64,000 nt of DNA from Paenibacillus sanguinis 2301083 = DSM 16941 (GCF_000374825.1 NZ_KB895380.1:248001-312000); one strand, 5' to 3'; counted from the first letter of the stretch, positions 49,787 through 58,950 are shown. Program-made: numbers and translations. Notes: generated from the sequence alone by a model not told the origin.

Positions 49787-50341
49787 CTATTTGATGTCCA
49801 CAGCAGGTCCATTAGACCAAATATTATTTTTAGTTATACCTTTTGCATTAACCGTTTTGCTCATTTCAATATAAACAATATTTCCATTTTCGCGTTCCCA
49901 GAATAAAATAGCATCATCTAATGAATCGCTCAAAAGCAAGGCAGGAAAGCGATCACCTATTTGCAAGGAATTTTTTCTTTCTTCGCTGAAGAAAGCTTTA
50001 TTGAATGAATTTGCTTCCTCTTTCGCCAGATTTCTAACAAATTCAATATCAACATCGCCTGCATTGATTAATTTCCAGTTTTTTATATTTTCACCTTTAA
50101 TCTCAATTAATTTTTCTCTTCCCTTATTCCAACTCTCATTTAAGAAATTTAAAACTTCAGGTTTAGTGACCTCAACAAAAGACTTATGATCATGAACAGT
50201 TGCCTTTTCATCCAATATTAAAGGCTTAACTTCAGAACTAGGCTTATGATCATTGCTAGCAAATGAATAAGAAGCAAAAGTCGTGGCAAGTACAGCTATT
50301 GCAGAAAATATAATTGCCTTTTTTTTGAAATTCACTTTCAA
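49787..50341 (-). CDS. Exported protein of unknown function
   Basis: 184 residues with a signal peptide (FKKKAIIFSAIAVLATTFASYSFA). The mature part is polar: EVTKPEVLNFLNESWNKGREKLIEIKGENIKNWKLINAGDVDIEFVRNLAKEEA, then beta-rich FPALLLSDSLDDAILFWERENGNIVYIEMSKTV. No family is recognised. The start is TTG 50341 or GTG 50335, with AAGGAG upstream. It is 11 bp after the next exported-protein gene and shares its strand, so they form one operon. AT-rich codon use unlike the flanking potABCD. Confidence 0.65.
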   Translation of the reverse strand: MKVNFKKKAIIFSAIAVLATTFASYSFASNDHKPSSEVKPLILDEKATVHDHKSFVEVTKPEVLNFLNESWNKGREKLIEIKGENIKNWKLINAGDVDIEFVRNLAKEEANSFNKAFFSEERKNSLQIGDRFPALLLSDSLDDAILFWERENGNIVYIEMSKTVNAKGITKNNIWSNGPAVDIK

Positions 50342-50352
50342 TCATCTCCTTA

Positions 50353-50733
50353 TCACCAGTATACGTTACCACCTAAATCATCACCTACACCTGAATCCGT
50401 CTCTCGGTATATGTTATAAGGCATCCAATAGCTTGAAGAACTTGGATGTTTACAATATTCTGTCTGAACTCCTGAGGCAGGGTAGCCATCATCTTCCTTA
50501 GAACCTCTGAAAATACCATCCTCGTAAAATTCCATATATACACGGGTATATTCAAATACTGGTGCTCCAGGAGCATCATCTGCAGACACAGTACCCTGAA
50601 CATAACTTCGGCTACATCCATAATCAATACTAGCATTGACCTCTAAGTAAGCATAACTGGTGGACCCAAAGAAAAAGCTTAAGAGAAATACCAACATCGG
50701 CAATGTAATCAACTTTTTTGCTAGTAATCTCAT
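50353..50733 (-). CDS. Small exported protein of unknown function
   Basis: 126 residues with a signal peptide (KKLITLPMLVFLLSFFFGSTSYA). The mature part begins YLEVNASIDYGCSRSYVQGTVSADD and looks beta-rich (VFEYTRVYMEFYEDGIFRGSKEDDG), with two Cys that could form a disulfide, and ends in Tyr/Gly-rich sequence. No family is recognised. It has its own TTGACA-N17-TATATA promoter and precedes the gene at 49787-50341. It sits just downstream of the candidate signalling cassette, so it could be a target of it. Confidence 0.65.
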   Translation of the reverse strand: MRLLAKKLITLPMLVFLLSFFFGSTSYAYLEVNASIDYGCSRSYVQGTVSADDAPGAPVFEYTRVYMEFYEDGIFRGSKEDDGYPASGVQTEYCKHPSSSSYWMPYNIYRETDSGVGDDLGGNVYW

Positions 50734-50836
50734 TAGACAATCACCTTTCCCATTTATTTATAAAAATCGGAACTAGCCCATAAAACCTAAAAACAGCCCC
50801 CTTCCATTATTTAAAAATGGTAAATATGGTATAATT

Positions 50837-50865
50837 TATATATCAAATGATTTTTTTGATGTCAA
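50837..50865 (-). promoter_or_regulatory. Promoter of the exported-protein pair, with internal dyad
   Basis: TTGACA, 17 bases, TATATA. The spacer contains ATCAAA...TTTGAT, an inverted repeat that could bind a regulator. Confidence 0.65.
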
Positions 50866-50886
50866 TACTTCAAGAAACCTTAAAAA

Positions 50887-50923
50887 TGAAAAAAGTGCCC
50901 CCAATTAAATTGGTAAGCACCTT
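50887..50923 (-). terminator. Terminator after the peptide gene
   Basis: On the reverse strand GGTGCTTACCAATTTAATTGGGGGCACTTTTTT; stems GTGC/GCAC and CCAATT/AATTGG. Confidence 0.7.
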
Positions 50924-50941
50924 CTTCAAATCTATTGGAAA

Positions 50942-51058
50942 CTAATGTTCCATTCCATGGCTGTTTGTAGTAAAAATAGTTGTATTGGATAACACAGGCC
51001 CCGAAACTACACTAAGCAGGCAAAAAATGACCATCATGGATACATATGCTTTTTTCAT
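50942..51058 (-). CDS. Phr-like exported signalling peptide precursor (38 residues)
   Basis: The ORF is very short. ATG 51058 is preceded by TTAAGGAGGAATTGAGTA, a near-ideal ribosome binding site located inside the end of the receptor gene; the two overlap by 47 bases in different frames. The product is MKKAYVSMMVIFCLLSVVSG followed by PVLSNTTIFTTNSHGMEH: two Lys, a hydrophobic core, then a polar C-terminus of about 18 residues. This is the build of Phr, AimP and similar pro-peptides, which are exported by Sec, trimmed to 5-10 residues and taken up by Opp. The mature signal is probably within the last residues, ending SHGMEH (inferred). A terminator follows at once. Confidence 0.75.
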   Translation of the reverse strand: MKKAYVSMMVIFCLLSVVSGPVLSNTTIFTTNSHGMEH

Positions 51059-51854
51059 TACTCAATTCCTCCTTAAGAATTTGATCAATAATCATAGAAT
51101 ATCTCTCTTGCTGATCTGCACTGGCGTACATTCTTGTTGATTCAAAAATTACAACAAATCTTTTAAAGGCTTTATTATCTTCAAGCATATCAGAAAATTC
51201 CAAACCTTGTAATATTGTATCTATTGCAACAATTTTATCTGCTCTCGTGAGATAGTATAATGATAGTTTATAAAGAGCTTTCATTATGTATAAAGCCCTT
51301 TTATGCTTATAATACTCGATGGCTCTAGCAATTTTATGTTTAAACGACGCTAGCAAATCGTCAATTTCAAAACCATGAATTAACGAAGATTCAATAATGT
51401 TAAGTAAACCCGGCATTAATTCATCAATTCTGGATTCTCTTAAAAAATGAACATATGGTTCAAGGTAGTCAAGATCTCCTTCAAGGATGTTTACGGCCAG
51501 CATATTAGCTTTGGCAAACATACGGAATGAGGTTATTTCCTTCTTTGCCTCATCACTTCCATCATCCAACCAGCTTAGGTCGCTATACTTTTCTATAAGC
51601 GCTTTTGATTCACGATATAATCCCTTATTTTGCAACGCAATTCCCTTGGCTAATTGGCTATGCCCGATGTAGTAAATCATATGTCTTTCACATTGGGATT
51701 GTTTAAATTCAGTATTTTCCTCGAGCTTCTGAGTAGCCTGATAAAGCTTGTCTGAAATTTCAATCATTTTGTCCCAATCCTCTAGCGTATAAGTGGCCTT
51801 TAGTAAGTCAACTAATGAATCGAGCTTCAAATCATCAAGATACGACGAATTCAA
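51012..51854 (-). CDS. TPR receptor of RRNPP type, lacking the HTH domain
   Basis: 280 residues, all helical, with repeated pairs: LVDLLKATYTLEDWDKMIEISDKLYQ, MIYYIGHSQLAKGIALQNKGLYRESKALIEKYSDLSWL, SFRMFAKANMLAVNILEGDLDYLEPYVHFL, and ALYIMKALYKLSLYYLTRADKIVAIDTILQGLEFS. These resemble the TPR part of Rap, PlcR and AimR-like regulators common in Paenibacillus (IEKYSDLSWL and LFAKANxxxxxLL patterns), but the usual N-terminal HTH is absent; the gene starts cleanly at TTG 51854 after TTGGAGGTATATCC, with its own promoter, so it is not a truncation of a longer frame. It overlaps the peptide gene. It would bind the imported peptide and control a partner protein, as Rap proteins do. Confidence 0.7.
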   Translation of the reverse strand: MNSSYLDDLKLDSLVDLLKATYTLEDWDKMIEISDKLYQATQKLEENTEFKQSQCERHMIYYIGHSQLAKGIALQNKGLYRESKALIEKYSDLSWLDDGSDEAKKEITSFRMFAKANMLAVNILEGDLDYLEPYVHFLRESRIDELMPGLLNIIESSLIHGFEIDDLLASFKHKIARAIEYYKHKRALYIMKALYKLSLYYLTRADKIVAIDTILQGLEFSDMLEDNKAFKRFVVIFESTRMYASADQQERYSMIIDQILKEELSNEKSICIHDGHFLPA

Positions 51855-51892
51855 GGATATACCTCCAATCCCACATTTTTCTTTTTTTAATC

Positions 51893-51921
51893 ACTATATA
51901 GAACAATTTACCATATGTCAA
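51893..51921 (-). promoter_or_regulatory. Promoter of the receptor-peptide cassette
   Basis: TTGACA, 17 bases, TATAGT on the reverse strand, a near-consensus sigma-A promoter. Between here and 52083 nothing gene-like is seen. Confidence 0.8.
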
Positions 51922-52083
51922 TTAAAAATATTTCTCAAATCATTAAGAGCTTTGAGAGAACTACACAATTCTACAAATTTAATTACTTATTGAGTTAAAA
52001 TATTCCAACATTTTAGTCCCCTTCATACCATACTATTAATGAAAGCCCTAGTTACCGCTCAGCAGCGTTCTACAAAAAACAGC

Positions 52084-52140
52084 AAAAAAGCCCTGGGTTC
52101 GTTCCATGTGCTACCCAGCCTACGGAATCAACCCAGAGCC
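52084..52140 (-). terminator. Terminator after the SIMPL gene
   Basis: On the reverse strand CTGGGTT-GATTCC ... GGAACGAACCCAG, followed by GGCTTTTTT. Confidence 0.7.
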
Positions 52141-52195
52141 TAGAAAAAGTTTTTAACTTGACTCGAAATCAGTAAGAAATGCCGCTCCCCTATTT

Positions 52196-52951
52196 TTATT
52201 TCAATTCGTAAATCACCGTCAGTGTCGTTTGCAGATCAATTTCACCCGGTTCAATCGCAGTGCTTTGACCTGCCATTTTTCCGGCGCTTTCCAGCATGTC
52301 ATAGCTCTCTCTGTACATCGGCGTAGCCATGCTGCCTTGGCTAACACTTATGACTGCACCAATTTGGCGCCCGGTTGCTTTAGCAATAGCCTGCGCTTTT
52401 TTGCCAGCATCGTCCACGGCCTTCTGAATCACTCGCTCTTGATACTGATCAGGGTTTTCGGTACTGAAGCTGATATTATCAATGCGGTTGGCCCCGGCGG
52501 CTGAGGCTGCATCAAGCAATTGACCAACCTTCTCCAGATCGCGATAAGTGACCTCTAACGTATGCTGAGCCGAATATCCCTTGATTTGCTGTCCTTCCTG
52601 TTCATTATAGCTATAATTCGGTTGTACATAGAAGCTTCCTGTTTGAATGTCCTTGTCGGCAATCCCCCAAGTCTCCTTCAAGAGCTTCGTCAATGCTGCA
52701 ATCTTGGTTGCATTAGCGCTTTGCGCTTCCTTCGCCGTCTTCGCCTCCGTAGCCGCTCCTATCGATAAATAAGCGATGTCCGGCTTCACAGACAACTTAC
52801 CGCTTCCTTCAACCGTGACAATATTTCGCTGAGTGGCTCCATCAGCATGCACCGTCTTTGGAGAGTTCAATCCTTCGGGCAGGAAGGCACCTCCCACTAT
52901 CATTGCTCCTGCAATTGCCAACACTGCGGCGGGCTTCACCCATGTCTTCAT
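52196..52951 (-). CDS. Exported SIMPL-domain protein (DUF541)
   Basis: 251 residues: signal peptide (1-36), then NIVTVEGSGKLSVKPDIAYLSIGAATEAKTAKEAQ, the SIMPL opening, LLKETWGIADKDIQTGSFYVQPNYSYN, YSAQHTLEVTYRDLEKVGQLLDAASAAGANRI, and the C-terminal AVDDAGKKAQAIAKATGRQIGAVISVSQ. The family forms ring-like periplasmic or surface proteins of poorly known role (BP26, YggE). ATG 52951 follows AATGGAGGTCATATATT. Monocistronic. Confidence 0.92.
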   Translation of the reverse strand: MKTWVKPAAVLAIAGAMIVGGAFLPEGLNSPKTVHADGATQRNIVTVEGSGKLSVKPDIAYLSIGAATEAKTAKEAQSANATKIAALTKLLKETWGIADKDIQTGSFYVQPNYSYNEQEGQQIKGYSAQHTLEVTYRDLEKVGQLLDAASAAGANRIDNISFSTENPDQYQERVIQKAVDDAGKKAQAIAKATGRQIGAVISVSQGSMATPMYRESYDMLESAGKMAGQSTAIEPGEIDLQTTLTVIYELK

Positions 52952-53033
52952 AATATATGACCTCCATTTTCATTTTTGATGTTGCTACATTTACCTTCTA
53001 GACGTGGTCACTGGACAAATGTTGCAGCACACG

Positions 53034-53076
53034 CAAAAAAAGGATGAACCCGTTATTCAAACGGATACATCCCTTC
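53034..53076 (-). terminator. Terminator after the crh-like gene
   Basis: On the reverse strand GGATGTATCCGTTTGAATAACGGGTTCATCC followed by TTTTTTT. Confidence 0.8.
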
Positions 53077-53095
53077 GTTTTCCTACGTCAGAAAA

Positions 53096-53365
53096 TTATT
53101 GATTCTCCAACTCTTCCTTGCTGACCAAGCTGATTAAAGCACTTGCTGCTTGTTCGGCATCTGCACCTTCCGCACTGATATAAATCTCGGTGCCTGTGCT
53201 GATTGCAAGACTCATAATCCCCATAATGCTCTTGGCATTGACTTTTTTATCGTCCTTCTCAACGAAAACTTCGGAAGAATATTTATTCGCTTCCTGTACG
53301 AAAAGCGCAGCCGGTCTAGCGTGGAGCCCCGTCTTCAAACGAACGGTAACCGGGTGTTTGACCAT
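53096..53365 (-). CDS. HPr-family phosphocarrier, Crh-like but with His15
   Basis: 89 residues. In sequence and position (after whiA) it is Crh: TVRLKTGLxARPAALFVQEANKYSSEVFVEKDDKKVNAKSIMGIMSLAISTGTE. Unlike B. subtilis Crh, which has Gln at 15, residue 15 is His (GLHARPA), the site PTS enzyme I phosphorylates. Ser46 (AKSIMG), the HPr-kinase site, is also present. It could therefore serve both PTS transfer and CcpA signalling. ATG 53365 follows AGGGGGTAAGTTTTC. 'HPr' or 'Crh' are both defensible names. Confidence 0.9.
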   Translation of the reverse strand: MVKHPVTVRLKTGLHARPAALFVQEANKYSSEVFVEKDDKKVNAKSIMGIMSLAISTGTEIYISAEGADAEQAASALISLVSKEELENQ

Positions 53366-53471
53366 GAAAACTTACCCCCTATACGAATTCAATCAACATA
53401 ATCACATTCGTGGACATATAATTTATATCATTATAGCATACAGAATAGGCAACACACTAGCGAAAAGCAGT

Positions 53472-54401
53472 TTAGCTACCGCGAATTTTTTCGGCAAGCT
53501 CATCAATCTTGCGTAAACGGTGGTTTACACCCGATTTGCTGACCGTTCCCTTCAACAGTTCACCCACTTCTTTCAGGTTGATATCAGGGTGGGCTAGGCG
53601 AACCTCCGCGACCTCCCGCAGCTTGTCGGGCAGATTTTCCAGGCCTATTTCCTTTTCCAGCAGCTTGATGTTATCGATCTGTCGCACGGCGGCCCCAATC
53701 GTCTTGTTCAGGTTGGCCGTTTCGCAATTCACGATCCGGTTCACGGAATTACGCATATCCCGCATAATCCGTACGTCTTCAAACTTGAACAACGCCTGAT
53801 GCGCTCCGATAATACTTAGCAGCTCAATAATTTTCTCGCCCTCTTTGATATAGAAAATAAACCCTTTCTTCCGCTCGATGCAACGCGCATTCAAATGGAA
53901 TTCATTAGCCAGGTCCACCAGTGCCTTGCAGTGCTCCTCGTACATTGACGCGATCTCCAGATGATACGAGGCCCCCTCCGGGTTATTGACCGAGCCTCCA
54001 GCCATGAAAGCCCCTCGCAGGTATGCCCGTTTACAACAGTTTTTCCGGGTAAGCTGCGGATTAATCCCCGTGGTGAAAATAAACCCTTCGGAGACGATCT
54101 TCAACTCCCGAAGAATTTCCTCCACCCGTCCTGGAATCCTCACAATGTACACATTGTTCTTCTTCAAACGCATCTTCTTGCGGACCAGCAGCTCAGTATG
54201 AATTTGGAAATGCTTCTTCAGCAAGGAATAGATTCGCCTTGCAATCGCGGCGTTTTCCGTCGAGATATCCAAAATCACCTTTTTGTTCGAAACCTGCACC
54301 GAGCCGTTCATGCGAATCAGCGCGGACAATTCAGCCTGCTCGCAGCAAGCTGAGGCTTCGACCATGGTCAGTTCTTTTTTGGTTTGCGCCGCAAAGGACA
54401 A
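53472..54401 (-). CDS. whiA: DNA-binding protein WhiA
   Basis: 309 residues from TTG 54401 (GAGGTGAGTCCC before; the family starts MSFAxxTKKEL). N-terminal LAGLIDADG-like domain (about 1-215; [34 protein letters not shown]) and C-terminal HTH (about 225-305; [43 protein letters not shown]). It binds DNA and affects division and chromosome segregation. The start lies past the end of mgfK by a short overlap. Confidence 0.96.
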   Translation of the reverse strand: MSFAAQTKKELTMVEASACCEQAELSALIRMNGSVQVSNKKVILDISTENAAIARRIYSLLKKHFQIHTELLVRKKMRLKKNNVYIVRIPGRVEEILRELKIVSEGFIFTTGINPQLTRKNCCKRAYLRGAFMAGGSVNNPEGASYHLEIASMYEEHCKALVDLANEFHLNARCIERKKGFIFYIKEGEKIIELLSIIGAHQALFKFEDVRIMRDMRNSVNRIVNCETANLNKTIGAAVRQIDNIKLLEKEIGLENLPDKLREVAEVRLAHPDINLKEVGELLKGTVSKSGVNHRLRKIDELAEKIRGS

Positions 54402-54406
54402 GGGAC

Positions 54407-55396
54407 TCACCTCTTTCTTAAAATCCAGTTTTGCACCAGTTGGTAAATATGCTGGCTTAATTTATCAGCATCATGCCGTAAATAACGGCGGAACATCACC
54501 AGCGTATCCGCAATCACCTTATAGCCTTGCCCGGTAACATTGTCCCAATCCACTTGTACAGGCTTGGCTCCCTTCTCAGCGTAAAAATCTTGAACCTGTG
54601 CAGGTATTTCTCCGTCATTCACAATAACGTAATCAAATAAGTGCTGCCCCACGTGATCATAGACCGCCTGCAGATGATCGCTGACCGTATAATTATCCGT
54701 TTCACCCGGCTGTGTCATTACATTGCAGATGAAAATTTTGATCGCAGACGTATTCTCCAGGACCGCTTCGGCCAGTTTAGGCACCAGTAAGTTCGGGATG
54801 ATGCTCGTATACAGGCTTCCGGGTCCGATCAGAATCGCATCGGCTTCCTGGATGGCCTGCACGGCCTCCGGCAAAGGCTCCACGATCTCCGGCTCCAGAA
54901 ACACTCGCTTGATTTTACCACGCGCCTCGGGAATCTTGGATTCTCCGGTGACACAGACGCCGTCTTCCATCTCCGCATGCAATACAACTGCCTGTCCGGC
55001 AGCAGGCAACACACGCCCGCGAACCGCAAACACGCGGCTTAACTCCCGAACAGCGGTTACAAAATCACCGGAAATATCGGTAATAGCCGCCAGGATCAGG
55101 TTGCCCAAACTATGCCCGGCTAATCCCGAGCCTGTTGCAAAACGGTAATTCAACATATCAGACAGCAAGGGCTCTACATCAGCCAATGCGGTTAACACGT
55201 TCCTAATATCGCCAGGTGGCGGCATTTGCAATTCATTACGCAAAATCCCGGAGCTGCCTCCATCGTCAGCTACAGTTACGATAGCCGTGATATCAAGCGG
55301 TTTCTCTTTCAAGCCGCGAAGCATGACGGATAGTCCGGTTCCTCCGCCCATCACGACGATCCGTGGAATTCTGGGTTCCTTGGCCCGATGTGTCAC
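54407..55396 (-). CDS. mgfK: Gluconeogenesis/morphogenesis factor MgfK (YvcK)
   Basis: 329 residues from GTG 55396 (AAGAGGTGAACCTA before). [42 protein letters not shown] and [16 protein letters not shown] match the UPF0052/CofD-like family. YvcK binds UDP-sugars and supports cell shape on gluconeogenic carbon. Order rapZ-mgfK-whiA-crh is conserved in Bacillales. Confidence 0.95.
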   Translation of the reverse strand: MTHRAKEPRIPRIVVMGGGTGLSVMLRGLKEKPLDITAIVTVADDGGSSGILRNELQMPPPGDIRNVLTALADVEPLLSDMLNYRFATGSGLAGHSLGNLILAAITDISGDFVTAVRELSRVFAVRGRVLPAAGQAVVLHAEMEDGVCVTGESKIPEARGKIKRVFLEPEIVEPLPEAVQAIQEADAILIGPGSLYTSIIPNLLVPKLAEAVLENTSAIKIFICNVMTQPGETDNYTVSDHLQAVYDHVGQHLFDYVIVNDGEIPAQVQDFYAEKGAKPVQVDWDNVTGQGYKVIADTLVMFRRYLRHDADKLSQHIYQLVQNWILRKR

Positions 55397-55432
55397 TAGG
55401 TTCACCTCTTAACTCGAGTTCACAGGGTCTTG

Positions 55433-56326
55433 TTACCGATCCCGGCCCTCGTCCCTGTGGCTGACGCGAACCGTTTCCATCTCGCTTGCACCGAGCATTC
55501 GGCCCAGATATTCAGCTATAGCGACAGAGCGATGCTTCCCGCCGGTACAGCCGATAGCGATGATGACCTGACTTTTGCCCTCTTTGTGGTACTGCGGAAG
55601 TAAAAAATGCAGCATATCCAGCAGCTTGGTCAGGAAGGTTTGCGTCTCTGGCCACTTCATAACATATTCATATACATCGCTGTCTTGTCCTGTGTGCGGA
55701 CGAAGCTGCTCAATGTAGTGCGGGTTCGGCAAGAACCGCACATCAAATACTAGATCGGCGTCAATAGGAATGCCGTATTTGAACCCAAACGAGGTGATGT
55801 TCACCGACAGATTGCTGCTCTCCAGATGCGAAAAGCGAGAAATGATTTTCTCCTTGAGTTGGGCTGGCTTCATATTGCTGGTATCGATAAGCTGAGTAGC
55901 GGACAAGCGAAGCTCATCCAGCATTTTACGCTCCAGGCGAATGCCGTCCAGCGGCATCCCCTCAGGAGCCAGCGGGTGACGGCGGCGGCTCTCCTTGTAG
56001 CGTTGCACCAGCACAGAGTCCATGGCATCCAGAAACAATATTTCGCATTTTATCGTAAAATGCTCTTTGATGTAAGCCAGGGACTCCGATAACGCTGTAA
56101 AGAACTCGCGGCCACGCAAATCAATGACCAGAGCTACCTTAGCGATCTTGCCCTTGGACTGCTCGATCAATTCGGCAAATTTGGGAATCAATACCGGTGG
56201 CAAGTTATCTACACAGAAAAATCCGAGATCCTCCAGGCTTCGTACAGCCAGGGATTTACCCGCCCCTGACATGCCTGTAATAATAATCAGATTGGCGACC
56301 GAGCCTACTTCTTTATCCGGCATCAT
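55433..56326 (-). CDS. rapZ: RNase adapter protein RapZ (YvcJ)
   Basis: 297 residues from ATG 56326, after GAGGAGGGAACT; the open frame continues 18 codons further without a site. Walker [70 protein letters not shown] and [16 protein letters not shown] define RapZ. It binds GTP/ATP; in Bacillus it affects competence, in E. coli it controls GlmS mRNA decay. Confidence 0.95.
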   Translation of the reverse strand: MMPDKEVGSVANLIIITGMSGAGKSLAVRSLEDLGFFCVDNLPPVLIPKFAELIEQSKGKIAKVALVIDLRGREFFTALSESLAYIKEHFTIKCEILFLDAMDSVLVQRYKESRRRHPLAPEGMPLDGIRLERKMLDELRLSATQLIDTSNMKPAQLKEKIISRFSHLESSNLSVNITSFGFKYGIPIDADLVFDVRFLPNPHYIEQLRPHTGQDSDVYEYVMKWPETQTFLTKLLDMLHFLLPQYHKEGKSQVIIAIGCTGGKHRSVAIAEYLGRMLGASEMETVRVSHRDEGRDR

Positions 56327-56397
56327 AGTTCCCTCCTCGTGAGATTCACCTTGTCCCATCGTTGATTCCACACCATCCATTTATCTATTTTATTGTA

Positions 56398-57348
56398 TTA
56401 AGACCGCAAGAACAGACCGGCAGCTCCAACTATACCCGCATCATTGCCGAGCGTGGCAGGAACAATCTGCATACCCGTTTGGACAGGTGCTGGGGTTAGT
56501 TTGGCGAACACGCTGCGGACCTCGTTGAACAGGATATCGCCGGCTTTGGATACTCCACCGCCTACGATGAACAATTCCGGGTTAAGCACAACAGCCACAG
56601 CAGCCATTGATTTACCTAGATAGAAGGCCGCACGGTTGACAATGCGAATGGATGCTTCGTCGCCCGCTTTCGCTGCATCGAAGACATCCTTGGCTGCGAT
56701 CGTCTCCACCTGAGACAGGGAAGTGCGATCGCCACGGGCCACGGCATCGTTCGCCATACGAATAATTCCGGTTGCCGAAGAGACCGTCTCCAGGCAGCCC
56801 ATTTGACCACAGCCGCAGCCGATAGCCTCCAGGTCAGGCACAACGGACATATGTCCAAGCTCTCCAGCCATGCCGGAGAATCCTTGATAAATTTTCCCGT
56901 TAATGATAATTCCACCGCCTACGCCAGTGCCCAGCGTATAGCAGACACAATTGTCGATGCCTTTGCCAGCGCCGCCCCAAGCTTCGCCCAGCGCCGCCAC
57001 ATTGGCATCATTATCTATTTTGATCGGCTTGCCGAGTCGCTCTTCCAGAATCGCGCGAATCGGAAAATCTTTCAAACCTACATTTGGCGCCAAAATAATA
57101 ACCCCGTCACGAACATTTGTAAATCCCGCAACACCTGCGCCTACCCCAGCTACCTGCTCCCAGGCAAAAGGAGATTGCTCCACCACGGTGCGGACATAGT
57201 GTTCGATATTGGCAACGATGACATCTGCACCTCTTGCCACTTCAGTTGGGCCTTCATAGGTATGAAGAAGTTGACCTTCCTCATTGCAAATGCCGACTTT
57301 CACTGCGGTGCCGCCCAGGTCAACGCCAATGTAGATGTTTTCAGACAT
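56398..57348 (-). CDS. glcK: Glucokinase, ROK family
   Basis: 316 residues from ATG 57348 (AAGGTGGCTTGTAAAT before). IYIGVDLGGTAVKVGI is the phosphate loop; DNDANVAALGEAW carries the catalytic Asp; TLGTGVGGGII; MAGELGHMSV with the ROK His; and GCGCGQMGCLE gives the zinc-binding Cys cluster. It phosphorylates glucose that enters without the PTS. Gap of 71 bp to rapZ. Confidence 0.95.
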   Translation of the reverse strand: MSENIYIGVDLGGTAVKVGICNEEGQLLHTYEGPTEVARGADVIVANIEHYVRTVVEQSPFAWEQVAGVGAGVAGFTNVRDGVIILAPNVGLKDFPIRAILEERLGKPIKIDNDANVAALGEAWGGAGKGIDNCVCYTLGTGVGGGIIINGKIYQGFSGMAGELGHMSVVPDLEAIGCGCGQMGCLETVSSATGIIRMANDAVARGDRTSLSQVETIAAKDVFDAAKAGDEASIRIVNRAAFYLGKSMAAVAVVLNPELFIVGGGVSKAGDILFNEVRSVFAKLTPAPVQTGMQIVPATLGNDAGIVGAAGLFLRS

Positions 57349-57493
57349 ATTTACAAGCCACCTTTTTCTCAAATAATATGCTTCTCCTACGTTACCAACT
57401 ATAAGCGAACCCTCCTATTCGGTCAAGAGAAGCAAGCTGTGGCAAATCCCAGCAGGAACAGGGGTTCAGCGTATGTTATCGCAGGAAGGAATG

Positions 57494-57530
57494 AGGAAAA
57501 CCCCGGCGCGCGCTGGGCACACCGGGGTAG
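57494..57530 (-). terminator. Terminator after the DUF438 gene
   Basis: On the reverse strand ACCCCGG ... CCGGGGTTTT. Confidence 0.7.
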
Positions 57531-57569
57531 GCGAAATGCATAGATTTAACAATATCGGCACAAGCCAGC

Positions 57570-58859
57570 TCAAGACATGATCCGCTTCTGTCCTTCCAGT
57601 TCACGAATCGGCGCAATATTTTGCGTGAATTCCAGAGTGCCCAGATACCGGCCATCTTCACTGCGAACCGCAAAATAGCGAATATAAACGAATTTATCCT
57701 TGAACGGAATCCAGAAATCCTCGACATCTTTAAGCCCTGCCTTAAAATCGGCCAATAACTGGTTGACGATGTGAACGCTTTGCGGAGGATGGCAGTTCTG
57801 CACGGTGCGGCCAATGACCGCCTTCGTCCGGGCAAATATCCGTTCCTTGCCATGAGAGAAATAACGAACTATATCGTTCTCATCGATAAATGTCAGGTCT
57901 ACAGGCAGGTGATTCATGACGGCCTCCAGTTGCTCCACGGACAGCAGCCCGGTCTCGAATTTGACGAAACCCTGTGACGGCTGGTCCTCCTGTTGGCCCT
58001 GTTCCGCCCCCGCAGCAGCATCCGCGTTCATATCTTCCCCTGGAGTGGCCTGTAAAGGTACCCGTTCAGGAATCCATTCCTGCTCCGGAGCCGTCAAGCA
58101 GAAGCCGATCTCATCGCTCTCCTTAGCGATGCTGAACCACTCGTCCTCGGTCAGCTTCTCCAATGCCATCGGCAACAGGATGTTCTCTTCCTTAAAGATC
58201 ATTTCATTAACTTCCTTGATGATCCGCTCCAGGTCAAGACACACCGTCTCCTTATCGGCACTCCCGTCTGTCAGCTTGCCCTTCGTCTCCTTAATCATCA
58301 TGCGGATTCCATCATCCACGCCCCACATAACCGTTGTTGGCCCGTAAATTCCATACTTCTCCAGATACGGGAACAGCAAATTCTCCTTGCGACTGTAATG
58401 TTTATCCAGGTCCATCAGCAGATTCAAATCCTCCAGCAGCTTGAAGGTTAATTCCGCACCACCATCCTTGCGATATTTATCCAGGTGCAATTGCAATTTA
58501 AAATTCACCAGCCGTTCAATCTCCCGGTTCTCCAGCTTAAAGGTATGAACTGGATGTCCGGGCTGCTCCTCTGGCTTCGATGAGCGGTGGAGCTCCTCGA
58601 TCGATCCCTTGAAGATGGAGGTATGCACGGAGCAAAGCCGTTGTACCTCCTCCACCGGGATGCCTTCTTCCTCCATCAATGCATGTTCCATGGCTGAAAT
58701 TTCCGTAACGGTCACATCACCCACCGCTTCTTCAAACCGCGCCTTGACCTCTTCCACGCTTTTACCCTGGTGCAGTTCTTTGATGATCTCCTTCAGCAGC
58801 TCCTGACGGCGGCCTTGACTCTGCGCCCCAAATTCACGGTTATTGATCAACTCGCTCAT
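57570..58859 (-). CDS. DUF438-hemerythrin-PAS protein
   Basis: 429 residues in three parts. Residues about 20-90 are DUF438 (LLKEIIKELHQGKSVEEVKARFEEAVGDVTVTEISAMEHALM). About 95-240 form a hemerythrin-like four-helix bundle, with H in FKLQLHLDKYR, HYSRKENLLFPYLEKYG and EENILLPMALE as likely metal ligands. After a Gln/Glu/Ala-rich linker, residues about 310-425 make a PAS domain (LPVDLTFIDENDIVRYFSHGKERIF, RTVQNCHPPQSV, DFWIPFKDKFVYIRYFAVRSEDGRYLGTLEFTQ). The domain set suggests oxygen, NO or iron sensing. ATG 58859 follows AGAAGGGAGCAGTACGCA. Fnr-like and Fur-like sites lie upstream. Confidence 0.9.
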   Translation of the reverse strand: MSELINNREFGAQSQGRRQELLKEIIKELHQGKSVEEVKARFEEAVGDVTVTEISAMEHALMEEEGIPVEEVQRLCSVHTSIFKGSIEELHRSSKPEEQPGHPVHTFKLENREIERLVNFKLQLHLDKYRKDGGAELTFKLLEDLNLLMDLDKHYSRKENLLFPYLEKYGIYGPTTVMWGVDDGIRMMIKETKGKLTDGSADKETVCLDLERIIKEVNEMIFKEENILLPMALEKLTEDEWFSIAKESDEIGFCLTAPEQEWIPERVPLQATPGEDMNADAAAGAEQGQQEDQPSQGFVKFETGLLSVEQLEAVMNHLPVDLTFIDENDIVRYFSHGKERIFARTKAVIGRTVQNCHPPQSVHIVNQLLADFKAGLKDVEDFWIPFKDKFVYIRYFAVRSEDGRYLGTLEFTQNIAPIRELEGQKRIMS

Positions 58860-58950
58860 TGCGTACTGCTCCCTTCTCTATAGAAATCATAAGCTTTTTC
58901 GTCTCCCTGCAAAGACATAGAACCTTCACGATCGTCTTGATATTTTTTAA

